DNA of 29,541 nt from an uncultured Bacteroidota bacterium (lineage in GTDB: Bacteria; Bacteroidota; Bacteroidia; UBA7662): positions 1-29,541 of the forward strand of contig CAIOCC010000106.1 in assembly GCA_903856555.1 (NCBI GenBank), in the 5' to 3' direction. The notes under the pieces are model-generated. The model did not search any database. It was not told where the DNA came from and saw nothing but the letters and a program-made list of their open reading frames with translations. This document shows positions 7,174 through 14,656 of this stretch, one piece after another. The first letter of the stretch is position 1. The number at the start of each line of letters is the position of its first letter. The position numbers and the translations under genes were made by a program.

Positions 7174-7743
7174 ATGACTCCAGGACGCCAAAACCTTCTC
7201 GATCCCGTACAGTTGAGCCTGATGTTGGATCGACTCAGTCAGGAATTAATTGAAACCCATCATCGCTTTGAGAACAGCGTCTTGATTGGGCTTCAACCGC
7301 GGGGAACCCTCCTGGCCCGCCGCATTCACGGGATCCTCGAAGCCAAAACGGGAACAGCCGTTCCGCTTGGTTTACTTGATGTTACATTTCACCGGGATGA
7401 TTTTCGCCGCCGCGAAGCCCCCCTTCTTCCCTCGGATACCCGCATTGATTTTTCCATCGAGGGAAAGTCCGTCGTGCTCATTGACGATGTTCTTTTCACG
7501 GGTCGGACGCTGCGTTCAGGTTTGGATGCCTTGCTGGATTTTGGCCGGCCGGCCAAAGTGGAGCTAATGGTCCTCCTGCATCGACTTTACAGCCAGGAAT
7601 TTCCGATTCGGCCTGATTACTGCGGGCGCAAAGTCAATACCATGCCCAACCAACGCATCCATGTGGAATGGATGGAGGAATCAGGGCGTGATTTTGTGTG
7701 GATCGAAACTTTTGAGGCCTCTCAAACACCCCCCGCTGGATGA
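7174..7743 (+). CDS. pyrR: PyrR-like regulator / uracil phosphoribosyltransferase
   Basis: The 189-residue protein is a type I phosphoribosyltransferase of the PyrR family. In Firmicutes PyrR binds pyr mRNA leaders when UMP is high; it also has uracil phosphoribosyltransferase activity. Visible are IGLQPRGTLLARRI (residues 38-51), DVTFHRDD (69-76) and the PRPP loop VVLIDDVLFTGRT (100-112), followed by FGRPAKVELMVL. The following segment, usually DRGHRELPI, reads HRLYSQEFPI (136-145), a departure that may affect RNA or nucleotide contacts. The start is one base after the EVE stop, and the TGA overlaps the pyrB ATG (ATGA at 7740). No antiterminator leader with a PyrR site is recognisable, so control of this operon by RNA binding is unproven. 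Confidence 0.9.
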   Translation: MTPGRQNLLDPVQLSLMLDRLSQELIETHHRFENSVLIGLQPRGTLLARRIHGILEAKTGTAVPLGLLDVTFHRDDFRRREAPLLPSDTRIDFSIEGKSVVLIDDVLFTGRTLRSGLDALLDFGRPAKVELMVLLHRLYSQEFPIRPDYCGRKVNTMPNQRIHVEWMEESGRDFVWIETFEASQTPPAG

Positions 7744-8684
7744 AAACAGGAACCCTCAGCACCCGGCACCTGATTGCCATCAAAGACCTCAGCGAAAGCG
7801 ACCTGGATTTGATTTTACAAACCGCGGATCAATTCCTGGAGGTCCTTTACCGCCCGGTACGCAAGGTCCCCTCTCTCAGGGATTTGACCATCGCCAACCT
7901 TTTTTTTGAGAACTCCACCCGGACCCGACTCTCCTTTGAATTGGCCGAGAAACGCCTTTCGGCCGATGTCGTAAATTTTTCGAGCAACGGGAGCTCCGTA
8001 TCCAAAGGGGAAACCCTGAGCGATACGGTCCGCAATATTCTCGCCATGAAAATCGACATGCTGGTGGTGCGCCATGCCCATGCCGGTACCTGTCGCTATT
8101 TGGCAGACCGGGTCGATGCCCGCATTATCAATGCCGGCGATGGGGCCCACGAGCACCCTACCCAGGCCCTGCTGGATGCCTTTACCATTCGTCAAAAGAT
8201 GGGGCGGCTGCGCGGTGTCAAAGTCTTGATGGTGGGCGATATCCTGCATTCGCGGGTCGCCATGTCCAATCTCTTTTGTTTGCGCAAATTGGGGGCCGAA
8301 GTCCGGGTCACCGGGCCGGCAACGTTGTTGCCTCCCCATTTGGAAGAAATGGGATTCCCTGTCATGCACCGCCTGGACGAAGCCCTGGAATGGTGCGATG
8401 TTGCCAATGTTCTGCGCATACAGCACGAAAGACAAGCCATTCGATACCTCCCCTCGCTGCGGGAATACGCTCTGTATTTTGGGATCAACAAGGCCCGTCT
8501 CCAAAAGCTATCCCATCCCCTGGTCATCATGCACCCGGGGCCTATCAATCGCGGTGTGGAACTCCAATCCGATGTGGCCGATGGACCGCATTCCGTGATT
8601 TTGCAGCAGGTCGAAAACGGTGTGGCGGTGCGTATGGCCGTCCTCTATCTACTGGCTGACCAAATTCGTAACCCTATTTCTTGA
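7740..8684 (+). CDS. pyrB: Aspartate carbamoyltransferase catalytic subunit
   Basis: PyrB condenses carbamoyl phosphate and aspartate to carbamoyl aspartate, the first committed step of pyrimidine synthesis. The 314-residue product carries STRTR (59-63, carbamoyl phosphate binding), SVSKGET (86-92, with the Ser and Lys loop of the neighbouring subunit), the HPTQ motif (139-142) and MHPGPINRG near the C-terminus. It overlaps pyrR by 4 bases. No pyrI regulatory chain is nearby, consistent with the pyrR-associated class of ATCases. rfbA begins 2 bases after its stop. Confidence 0.96.
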   Translation: MKTGTLSTRHLIAIKDLSESDLDLILQTADQFLEVLYRPVRKVPSLRDLTIANLFFENSTRTRLSFELAEKRLSADVVNFSSNGSSVSKGETLSDTVRNILAMKIDMLVVRHAHAGTCRYLADRVDARIINAGDGAHEHPTQALLDAFTIRQKMGRLRGVKVLMVGDILHSRVAMSNLFCLRKLGAEVRVTGPATLLPPHLEEMGFPVMHRLDEALEWCDVANVLRIQHERQAIRYLPSLREYALYFGINKARLQKLSHPLVIMHPGPINRGVELQSDVADGPHSVILQQVENGVAVRMAVLYLLADQIRNPIS

Positions 8685-8686
8685 TC

Positions 8687-9550
8687 ATGAAAGGTATTGT
8701 TTTAGCCGGTGGATCCGGAACTCGTTTGCACCCTTTGACGCTGGCCACCAGCAAACAGCTGATGCCGATCTACGACAAGCCCATGGTGTACTACCCTATT
8801 TCGGTCCTGATGATGGCCGGAATCCGGGAAATTTTGATTATTTCAACCCCCCAGGACCTCCCCTCCTTCGAAAGATTGCTGGGGGACGGGTCGCGGATCG
8901 GGTGTCGTTTTGAATATTGTGTTCAAGAGGTTCCCAATGGTTTGGCCCAGGCCTTTGTTTTGGGAGCGGACTTTATTGGTAACAACAAATCCGCCTTGGT
9001 ATTGGGGGATAATATTTTTTACGGATCCGGACTGAGTCGTTTATTGGCTTCGCATTCGGATCCCGAAGGTGGCGTGGTTTTTGCTTACCATGTCAACGAT
9101 CCAGAGCGTTACGGGGTTGTTGAATTTGATGCCGAAGGCAGGGCCCTCAGTATCGAAGAAAAACCAGCCACACCAAAATCAAATTACGCCGTACCCGGTT
9201 TGTATTTCTACGACGAAAACGTGGTCGAAATTGCCAGGAACCTGCAACCATCCGCTAGAGGCGAATACGAAATCACGGATATCAACCGGCACTATCTGGC
9301 CCAGGGTCGGCTCAAGGTTCAGGTACTGGATCGGGGAACCGCTTGGTTGGATACGGGCACTTTTGCATCGTTGATGCAGGCCGGGCAGTTTGTACAAGTC
9401 ATTGAAGAGCGTCAAGGTCTCAAAATCGGATGCATCGAAGAAATCGCCTGGAGAATGGGCTTTATCGACGATGAGGGCCTACGGGCGGTGGCCCAACCCC
9501 TGATCAAATCCGGCTACGGCCAATACCTCCTCCAACTTTTGAAGCCCTAG
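8687..9550 (+). CDS. rfbA: Glucose-1-phosphate thymidylyltransferase
   Basis: RfbA joins glucose 1-phosphate and dTTP to form dTDP-glucose, the first step to dTDP-rhamnose and related surface sugars. The 287-residue product opens with the nucleotidyltransferase signature KGIVLAGGSGTRLHPLT and continues with TSKQLMPIYDKPMVYYP, LVLGDNIFYG, PERYGVVEFD and GTAWLDTGT, all typical of RfbA/RmlA. ATG at 8687 fits the family start; a TTG six bases upstream is unnecessary. It follows pyrB by 2 bases and precedes galE by 3, so it is the hinge between pyrimidine and nucleotide-sugar genes. rfbB, rfbC and rfbD are not in the window. Confidence 0.95.
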   Translation: MKGIVLAGGSGTRLHPLTLATSKQLMPIYDKPMVYYPISVLMMAGIREILIISTPQDLPSFERLLGDGSRIGCRFEYCVQEVPNGLAQAFVLGADFIGNNKSALVLGDNIFYGSGLSRLLASHSDPEGGVVFAYHVNDPERYGVVEFDAEGRALSIEEKPATPKSNYAVPGLYFYDENVVEIARNLQPSARGEYEITDINRHYLAQGRLKVQVLDRGTAWLDTGTFASLMQAGQFVQVIEERQGLKIGCIEEIAWRMGFIDDEGLRAVAQPLIKSGYGQYLLQLLKP

Positions 9551-9553
9551 CCC

Positions 9554-10603
9554 ATGCCCAAGGTTTTGTTGACCGGAAGCACCGGGTACATTGGTTCCCA
9601 CACCGTCGTTGCCCTGCTCCAAGCAGGCTATACGGTGGTTGGGGTGGACAATTACAGCCGCTCCAAACCCGCGATCGCAGATCGAATCCGGGACATCGCC
9701 CAAAAAGATTACCGACAATACCAGGCCGATCTCACCCAAAAGAATGAGCTAGCCAAGGTCTTGGAACAAGAGCGAGATATTTCTTGTGTTATTCATTTTG
9801 CAGCCTTCAAGGCGGTGGGTGAATCCACCCAACATCCCTTGTTCTACTTTCAAAACAACCTGGTAGGGCAAATGAATTTGATGAAGGCCTGCGAAGAACA
9901 CGGCATACCCGGGTTGGTCTTTTCATCGAGCTGCACCGTTTACGGAAATCCGGAACAAATTCCGGTCACCGAGGATTCCCCCTTGTTGGAAACCGAATCA
10001 CCCTACGGGCGTACCAAGGCCGTCGGCGAGGCGCTTCTCCGTGACTGGGTCCTCTCCGGAACCCCGGCCCGCACCGCCGGGCAACGCGTGGTGGCCTTGC
10101 GCTATTTTAACCCGGTAGGGGCCCATCCATCCGGGCGATTGGGGGAATGCACCGTCGGAGTTCCCGATAACTTGGTCCCCTACATTACCCAAACGGCCAT
10201 GGGACTGCGTAAGGAGCTCACCGTCTTTGGCAACGACTATCCAACCCGGGACGGCACCTGCCTACGCGATTACATCCATGTTTGCGATATTGCCCAGGCC
10301 CATGTCGATGCGGTGCGTTACCTGGAGCAAAACGCAAAACCAGCCGGACCCTGGTCTGTTTTTAATCTGGGAACCGGCGTGGGACAAACCGTCTTGGAGA
10401 TGATCCAAGCCTTTGAATCCGTCAACCAATTGCGACTTCCATGGAGCTACGGCCCCCGGCGCCCCGGCGATGTCATCGCAGTTTATGCCAACAACCAGCG
10501 AGCGACTCAAGACTTAGGCTGGAAAATTCAATACAGCCTCGAAGACATGATGCGGACCGCTTGGGTCTGGGAACAAAACCAAGCATCTGATCCTGTGTTA
10601 TAA
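9554..10603 (+). CDS. galE: UDP-glucose 4-epimerase
   Basis: GalE interconverts UDP-glucose and UDP-galactose using bound NAD. The 349-residue SDR-fold protein has the NAD motif GSTGYIGSH (8-16), VDNYSRS (31-37), HFAAFKAVGES (81-91), SSSCTVYG (124-131) containing the catalytic Ser, and the Tyr151-x3-Lys155 pair in SPYGRTK. RDYIHV and FNLGTGVG in the C-terminal half bind the UDP-sugar. It starts 3 bases after rfbA, and glyA begins 47 bases after its stop. Related epimerases acting on N-acetylated sugars cannot be fully excluded, but the motifs fit classic GalE. Confidence 0.93.
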   Translation: MPKVLLTGSTGYIGSHTVVALLQAGYTVVGVDNYSRSKPAIADRIRDIAQKDYRQYQADLTQKNELAKVLEQERDISCVIHFAAFKAVGESTQHPLFYFQNNLVGQMNLMKACEEHGIPGLVFSSSCTVYGNPEQIPVTEDSPLLETESPYGRTKAVGEALLRDWVLSGTPARTAGQRVVALRYFNPVGAHPSGRLGECTVGVPDNLVPYITQTAMGLRKELTVFGNDYPTRDGTCLRDYIHVCDIAQAHVDAVRYLEQNAKPAGPWSVFNLGTGVGQTVLEMIQAFESVNQLRLPWSYGPRRPGDVIAVYANNQRATQDLGWKIQYSLEDMMRTAWVWEQNQASDPVL

Positions 10604-10650
10604 CCAATCAATTTGTACATTCCGCTTCCTACGATCTTTTAACGACCCCT

Positions 10651-11922
10651 ATGAACGACACTCTCCTAGCGGACCTTATCCAAGCCGAAGAAGAACGCCA
10701 ACGCGTTGGCCTTGAATTGATTGCCTCCGAAAATTATGTCTCCGATCAGGTCATGGAAGCCGCCGGCTCCATTCTGACCAACAAATACGCCGAAGGACTT
10801 CCGGGAAAACGATATTACGGTGGTTGCGAAATTGTCGATCAAATCGAACAAATCGCCATCGACCGGCTTTGCCAACTTTTTGGGGCGGGCTGGGCCAATG
10901 TCCAACCCCATTCGGGGGCCCAGGCCAACGCGGCTGTTATGCTGGCCGTGCTCCAACCTGGAGACGCCATTTTGGGCTTTGACCTCAGCCACGGAGGGCA
11001 CTTGACCCACGGTTCACCGGTCAATTATTCGGGCAAACTTTACAAGGCGCATTTCTACGGAGTGGAACAGGAAACCGGGTGCATCGATTGGGATCGGGTG
11101 GACCAAAAAGCCAAAGAAGTGCAACCCAAGCTCATCATTTGCGGGGCGTCGGCCTATCCCAGGGATTGGGATTATGCGCGCCTTCGTCGCATCGCTGACG
11201 AAGTCGGGGCCCTGCTCATGGCCGACATCTCCCACCCCTCGGGGTTGATTGCCACTGGCTTGCTAAACCATCCCTTTCCGCACTGCCATATCGTGACCTC
11301 CACCACTCACAAAACCCTGCGGGGACCCCGAGGAGGTATCATCATGATGGGGGAAGACCAACCCAATCCTTGGAACCTGCGGAACCCCAAGGGTGAATTG
11401 CGTTCCCTTTCCTCGCTTTTGGACTCCGGGGTTTTTCCTGGAACCCAGGGCGGACCGCTGGAGCATATTATTGCCGCCAAGGCCGTGGCTTTTGGGGAAG
11501 CCTTGCAACCTTCCTTCAAAGATTATACCATCCGGGTTCGTCGCAACGCCATCGCCTTGGCAACCGCGATGGTGAACCGAGGTTACCACCTGATTTCCGG
11601 TGGGACAGACAATCACCTCATGCTCATCGATCTTCGTAACAAATCATGCACAGGCAAGCAAGCCGAGCAGGCCTTGGGAAGAGCTCATATTACCATCAAC
11701 AAAAACATGGTCCCCTTTGATACCGCTTCCCCGATGGTCACCAGCGGCATACGCTTGGGGACTGCGGCTGTTACCACCCGGGGCATGAACGAAGCGGATA
11801 TGGAAAAAATAGCCGATTGGATCGACCGGGTCATCGGCCATCACCAGGATCCCGCGGTCGCCGAAGCGGTTGGAAAGGAAGTCAAAGCCTTTGCCCCCAC
11901 CTTTCCATTGTTCGCCACCTAA
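10651..11922 (+). CDS. glyA: Serine hydroxymethyltransferase
   Basis: GlyA converts serine and tetrahydrofolate to glycine and methylene-tetrahydrofolate with pyridoxal phosphate. The 423-residue product has LELIASENYVS, NKYAEGLPGKRYYGGCE, VQPHSGAQAN, DLSHGGHLTHG and the PLP-lysine motif TSTTHKTLRGPRGG with Lys221. The length is normal for bacterial SHMT. A 47-base spacer separates it from galE; TCAATTTG at 10608-10615 is one base off a -7 box, so it may have its own promoter. The glycine-lipid acyltransferase pair follows 16 bases after the stop, which suggests that glycine made here feeds lipid synthesis (inference). Confidence 0.97.
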   Translation: MNDTLLADLIQAEEERQRVGLELIASENYVSDQVMEAAGSILTNKYAEGLPGKRYYGGCEIVDQIEQIAIDRLCQLFGAGWANVQPHSGAQANAAVMLAVLQPGDAILGFDLSHGGHLTHGSPVNYSGKLYKAHFYGVEQETGCIDWDRVDQKAKEVQPKLIICGASAYPRDWDYARLRRIADEVGALLMADISHPSGLIATGLLNHPFPHCHIVTSTTHKTLRGPRGGIIMMGEDQPNPWNLRNPKGELRSLSSLLDSGVFPGTQGGPLEHIIAAKAVAFGEALQPSFKDYTIRVRRNAIALATAMVNRGYHLISGGTDNHLMLIDLRNKSCTGKQAEQALGRAHITINKNMVPFDTASPMVTSGIRLGTAAVTTRGMNEADMEKIADWIDRVIGHHQDPAVAEAVGKEVKAFAPTFPLFAT

Positions 11923-11938
11923 AGAGGCCTCACGGGCA

Positions 11939-12778
11939 ATGAAAATTAACCTGCGTGCGGCCTTCCAGGCCAAGAACCCCGGGCTGGCCCGCTGGATACC
12001 GTCTTGGTTGTTCAAAGCCCTCGAAAGGTTGATACACCAAGACGAAATCAATACCTTCTTGGCCGAATCCGGTCACTTGCGTGATCTGCCCTTTGCCCGG
12101 GAAGTTTTGCGGTATTTTGGGGTCAAGGTTGCGGTCCGTGGTCTGGAGCACCTCCCAACCCAGGGGCCCTTTGTTTTGGTGGCCAATCATCCGCTGGGTG
12201 GCTTGGACGGCCTGGCCATGTACGATGTAATTGGCCAAGTGAGGGATCGTTTTGCGTCCCTTAGCAACGATATCATAATGCAGGTCCAACCTTTGGAAGG
12301 GTTCTTTATTCCTGTCAACAAACACGGAAGCCAATCCCGGGATCACCTCAAAATTCTTCAGGACAAAATTGCCGCTGGCTACGGAATCATCGTGTTTCCT
12401 TCCGGTTTGGTTTCTCGACGAATGAACGGGGAAATCCGAGATTTGGAGTGGAGAAAAACGGCCGTCACCTTGGCGCGCAAACACAAATTACCCGTGGTAC
12501 CCCTTTACATCGAAGGACGTCTATCGGAGCGTTTTTATCAAACCTATACTTGGCGCAAACGCTTGGGCATCAAGGCCAATATCGAGATGCTATTCTTGCC
12601 TGATGAAATGTACCGCCTGCGCGGTAGCCAGGTGACATTGCATTTGGGGGCCCCGGTTTTGCCCGACCGCCTTGCGAATGGTGAAGGAGATCAAGTCTGG
12701 ACGCAGCGTCTTCGAGATCTTGTTTACAGCCTGGCCCCAACCAAGCCCACAAACCCACCCTATGCAGACCCTCATTAA
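11939..12778 (+). CDS. Acyltransferase, probable glycine-lipid O-acyltransferase (GlsA/OlsA-like)
   Basis: The 279-residue protein is a PlsC-type acyltransferase of the OlsA/GlsA group. In Bacteroides glycine lipids and in ornithine lipids, this partner adds a second acyl chain to the hydroxyl of an N-(3-hydroxyacyl) amino acid. The active-site block reads VANHPLGGLDG: His84 and Asp90 are separated by five residues, whereas classic PlsC has NHx4D. The second block is VFPSGLVSRR (152-161) in place of FPEGTRS. No clear membrane helix is seen; it is probably peripheral on the inner membrane. The start is the ATG at 11939. The end overlaps the N-acyltransferase gene by 17 bases, tying the two together. 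A simple lysophosphatidic acid acyltransferase role is the alternative. Confidence 0.85.
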   Translation: MKINLRAAFQAKNPGLARWIPSWLFKALERLIHQDEINTFLAESGHLRDLPFAREVLRYFGVKVAVRGLEHLPTQGPFVLVANHPLGGLDGLAMYDVIGQVRDRFASLSNDIIMQVQPLEGFFIPVNKHGSQSRDHLKILQDKIAAGYGIIVFPSGLVSRRMNGEIRDLEWRKTAVTLARKHKLPVVPLYIEGRLSERFYQTYTWRKRLGIKANIEMLFLPDEMYRLRGSQVTLHLGAPVLPDRLANGEGDQVWTQRLRDLVYSLAPTKPTNPPYADPH

Positions 12779-13697
12779 CGCCCAAGACCCTGCAACGCTC
12801 GAAGCAGAATTGGTCCCTGAACGCCTGCTTCGTACGACCAACAAAGGCAACAACCTGCTTTATGTGGTGAATGCCGCAAATGCGCCGGCCTGTCTTCAAG
12901 AAATCGGCCGACTTCGCGAGCTCTGTTTTCGGGCCGAAGGAGGAGGGACCGGCAAAGCCTGCGATCTGGATGCCTACGATTTGGAACCCGACGGCTACGA
13001 ACAATTGCTGGTCTGGGACCCGGAAAACAGGCAAATCATGGCCGCCTACCGCTTTGTGGAATGCCGCAAAACGGGACCGGATGCCCAAGGGGATTTTCGA
13101 CTTTCGTCGAACTCCATTTTTTCGTTCAGCCCGGATTTTTGCAACCATGTGTTACCCTACACCCTCGAATTGGGTCGGGCTTTTGTAGCCCCGGATTACC
13201 AACCCGAAGGCCCCTATCGCAAAGGCATCTTTGCCTTGGACAATCTGTGGGATGGATTGGGGGCCTTGTCAGTGGTCAGGGAGGATATCCGTTATCTCTA
13301 CGGCAAAGTCACGGTCTTTGACGATTACCCCCATGAGGCGCTGGTTGGCCTTCACAGTTTCTTGAATCATTTCTTTACCGACCCCGATGGATGGGTGCTC
13401 CCCCGCCAAGAATTTGCCCTGGATCTTTCCCAAGCCGACGCCTTCAAGGAAACCTGGAACGGTTTGGATTACGAAAAAGCCTTGGCCCTGCTCCACAAAA
13501 AAACCCAAGATTGGGGAACCCGGGTTCCGCCTCTCTTCCCTGCTTATATGAACTTATCCTCGACGATGAGGTATTTTGGCTTTGCCCACAACGCCGCTTT
13601 TGGTCGGGTGGATGAAGCCGGGATCTTGGTAACCATTGCCGACATCAACCCCTCCAAAATCGAAAGGCATATCGGGAGCTTTACCCGCGTTCCTTAG
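12762..13697 (+). CDS. GNAT-type N-acyltransferase, probable glycine-lipid N-acyltransferase (GlsB/OlsB-like)
   Basis: The 311-residue protein resembles the OlsB/GlsB family (often annotated as hemolysin or GNAT), which moves a 3-hydroxyacyl chain from acyl carrier protein onto the amino group of ornithine or glycine. Features are LRELCFRAEGGGTG with DLDAYDL, QLLVWDPENRQIMAAYRF (core GNAT strand), LPYTLELGRAFVAPDYQPE and RKGIFALDNLWDGLGA. The C-terminal third (LFPAYMNLSSTMRYFGFAHN) fits the longer Bacteroidota version. It overlaps the upstream acyltransferase by 17 bases. Glycine is favoured over ornithine as acceptor because of the adjacent glyA and because glycine lipids are known in this phylum; that choice is inference. 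The stop overlaps the purC stop on the opposite strand. Confidence 0.86.
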   Translation: MQTLINAQDPATLEAELVPERLLRTTNKGNNLLYVVNAANAPACLQEIGRLRELCFRAEGGGTGKACDLDAYDLEPDGYEQLLVWDPENRQIMAAYRFVECRKTGPDAQGDFRLSSNSIFSFSPDFCNHVLPYTLELGRAFVAPDYQPEGPYRKGIFALDNLWDGLGALSVVREDIRYLYGKVTVFDDYPHEALVGLHSFLNHFFTDPDGWVLPRQEFALDLSQADAFKETWNGLDYEKALALLHKKTQDWGTRVPPLFPAYMNLSSTMRYFGFAHNAAFGRVDEAGILVTIADINPSKIERHIGSFTRVP

Positions 13698-14656
13698 AGA
13701 CCGAGGGTTCGACGATAGTCCAAAAAATCATCGACCCAATCGGTGGGTTCCAGGCCCACTTGCAGGGCATCCGATGGGCCGAGGTCTTGACCGGTCAATT
13801 GACGATAAAGTTCTTGGTATCGGGCACTGATCTGTTCAACCCATTCCGGGGTCATGGGCGGTATTTGTTGTCCAGGTAAACCTTGAAAACCATGGGCAAT
13901 GAGCCATTGACGAACAAACTCTTTGGATAACTGCTGCTGCGGTTGCCCGCTTTCTTGCAATTCCTGGTAGGGCTCTGCATAGAAGTAACGGGACGAATCG
14001 GGGGTATGCACTTCGTCCATCAAGATGACCTTTCCGTCCAAAAGGCCGAACTCGTATTTGGTATCCACCAAAATCAAACCACGTTCCAAAGCCATCTTGG
14101 AACCGCGTTCAAACAAGGCCAGGGCGTATTGCTCCATGGTGCGGTAATGTTCTTCGCTGACCAGCCCTTGTTCCAAAATCTGTTCCCGGGAAATGTCTTG
14201 ATCATGGCCTTGGGATGCTTTGGTGGTGGGCGTGATGATCGGCGAACCCAACGAATCGGACTCCCGCAAACCGTCCGGTAGCGGAACCCCGCAGAGAGTC
14301 CGGGCACCGTCCCTATAACAACGCCAAGCATGCCCGGACAGGTAACCCCGGACCACCATCTCCACCGCGACAGGTTCGGCGCGGTAACCGTAGGAAACAC
14401 GAGGGTGCGGGCTGCTGATCAGCCAGTTGGGAACCAAATCACTGGTTTTTTCGAGAAAATACGCGGCGGTACGGTTGAGCACCTCCCCTTTGCGGGGAAT
14501 GGCCGCGGGCAGGACCACGTCAAAGGCCGAAATACGATCCGAGGCAACCATCACCAATCGACCATCTTCCAAGAAATAAACATCCCGGACCTTGCCCCGG
14601 TAGAAGCCGGTCATACCGGGTAGTTGAATCGGCGCTTGAGGAAAGGAATTAGGCAT
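13694..14656 (-). CDS. purC: Phosphoribosylaminoimidazole-succinocarboxamide synthase
   Basis: PurC (SAICAR synthetase) joins CAIR and aspartate with ATP in purine synthesis. The 320-residue product has the family motifs YRGKVRDVYFL, VASDRISAFDV, VEMVVRGYLSGHAW, TTKASQGHDQDIS, LVDTKYEFG and MDEVHTPDSSRY. The longer C-terminus (about 320 against roughly 240 residues in Escherichia coli) is common in the long PurC class. ATG at 14656 lies inside the last codons of phoH (8-base overlap), so translation is probably coupled. A hexanucleotide repeat in phoH begins 8 bases upstream of the start. It converges with the GlsB-like gene over a shared stop region. Confidence 0.95.
   Translation of the reverse strand: MPNSFPQAPIQLPGMTGFYRGKVRDVYFLEDGRLVMVASDRISAFDVVLPAAIPRKGEVLNRTAAYFLEKTSDLVPNWLISSPHPRVSYGYRAEPVAVEMVVRGYLSGHAWRCYRDGARTLCGVPLPDGLRESDSLGSPIITPTTKASQGHDQDISREQILEQGLVSEEHYRTMEQYALALFERGSKMALERGLILVDTKYEFGLLDGKVILMDEVHTPDSSRYFYAEPYQELQESGQPQQQLSKEFVRQWLIAHGFQGLPGQQIPPMTPEWVEQISARYQELYRQLTGQDLGPSDALQVGLEPTDWVDDFLDYRRTLGL

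Noticed and set aside
7815..8504. 229-codon open frame opposite pyrB
   Set aside because: It lies wholly inside pyrB, in antisense, with no family resemblance.
8685..10603. rfbA-galE considered as part of a surface polysaccharide island
   Set aside because: No glycosyltransferases, flippases or other rfb genes are near, and base composition matches the neighbours.
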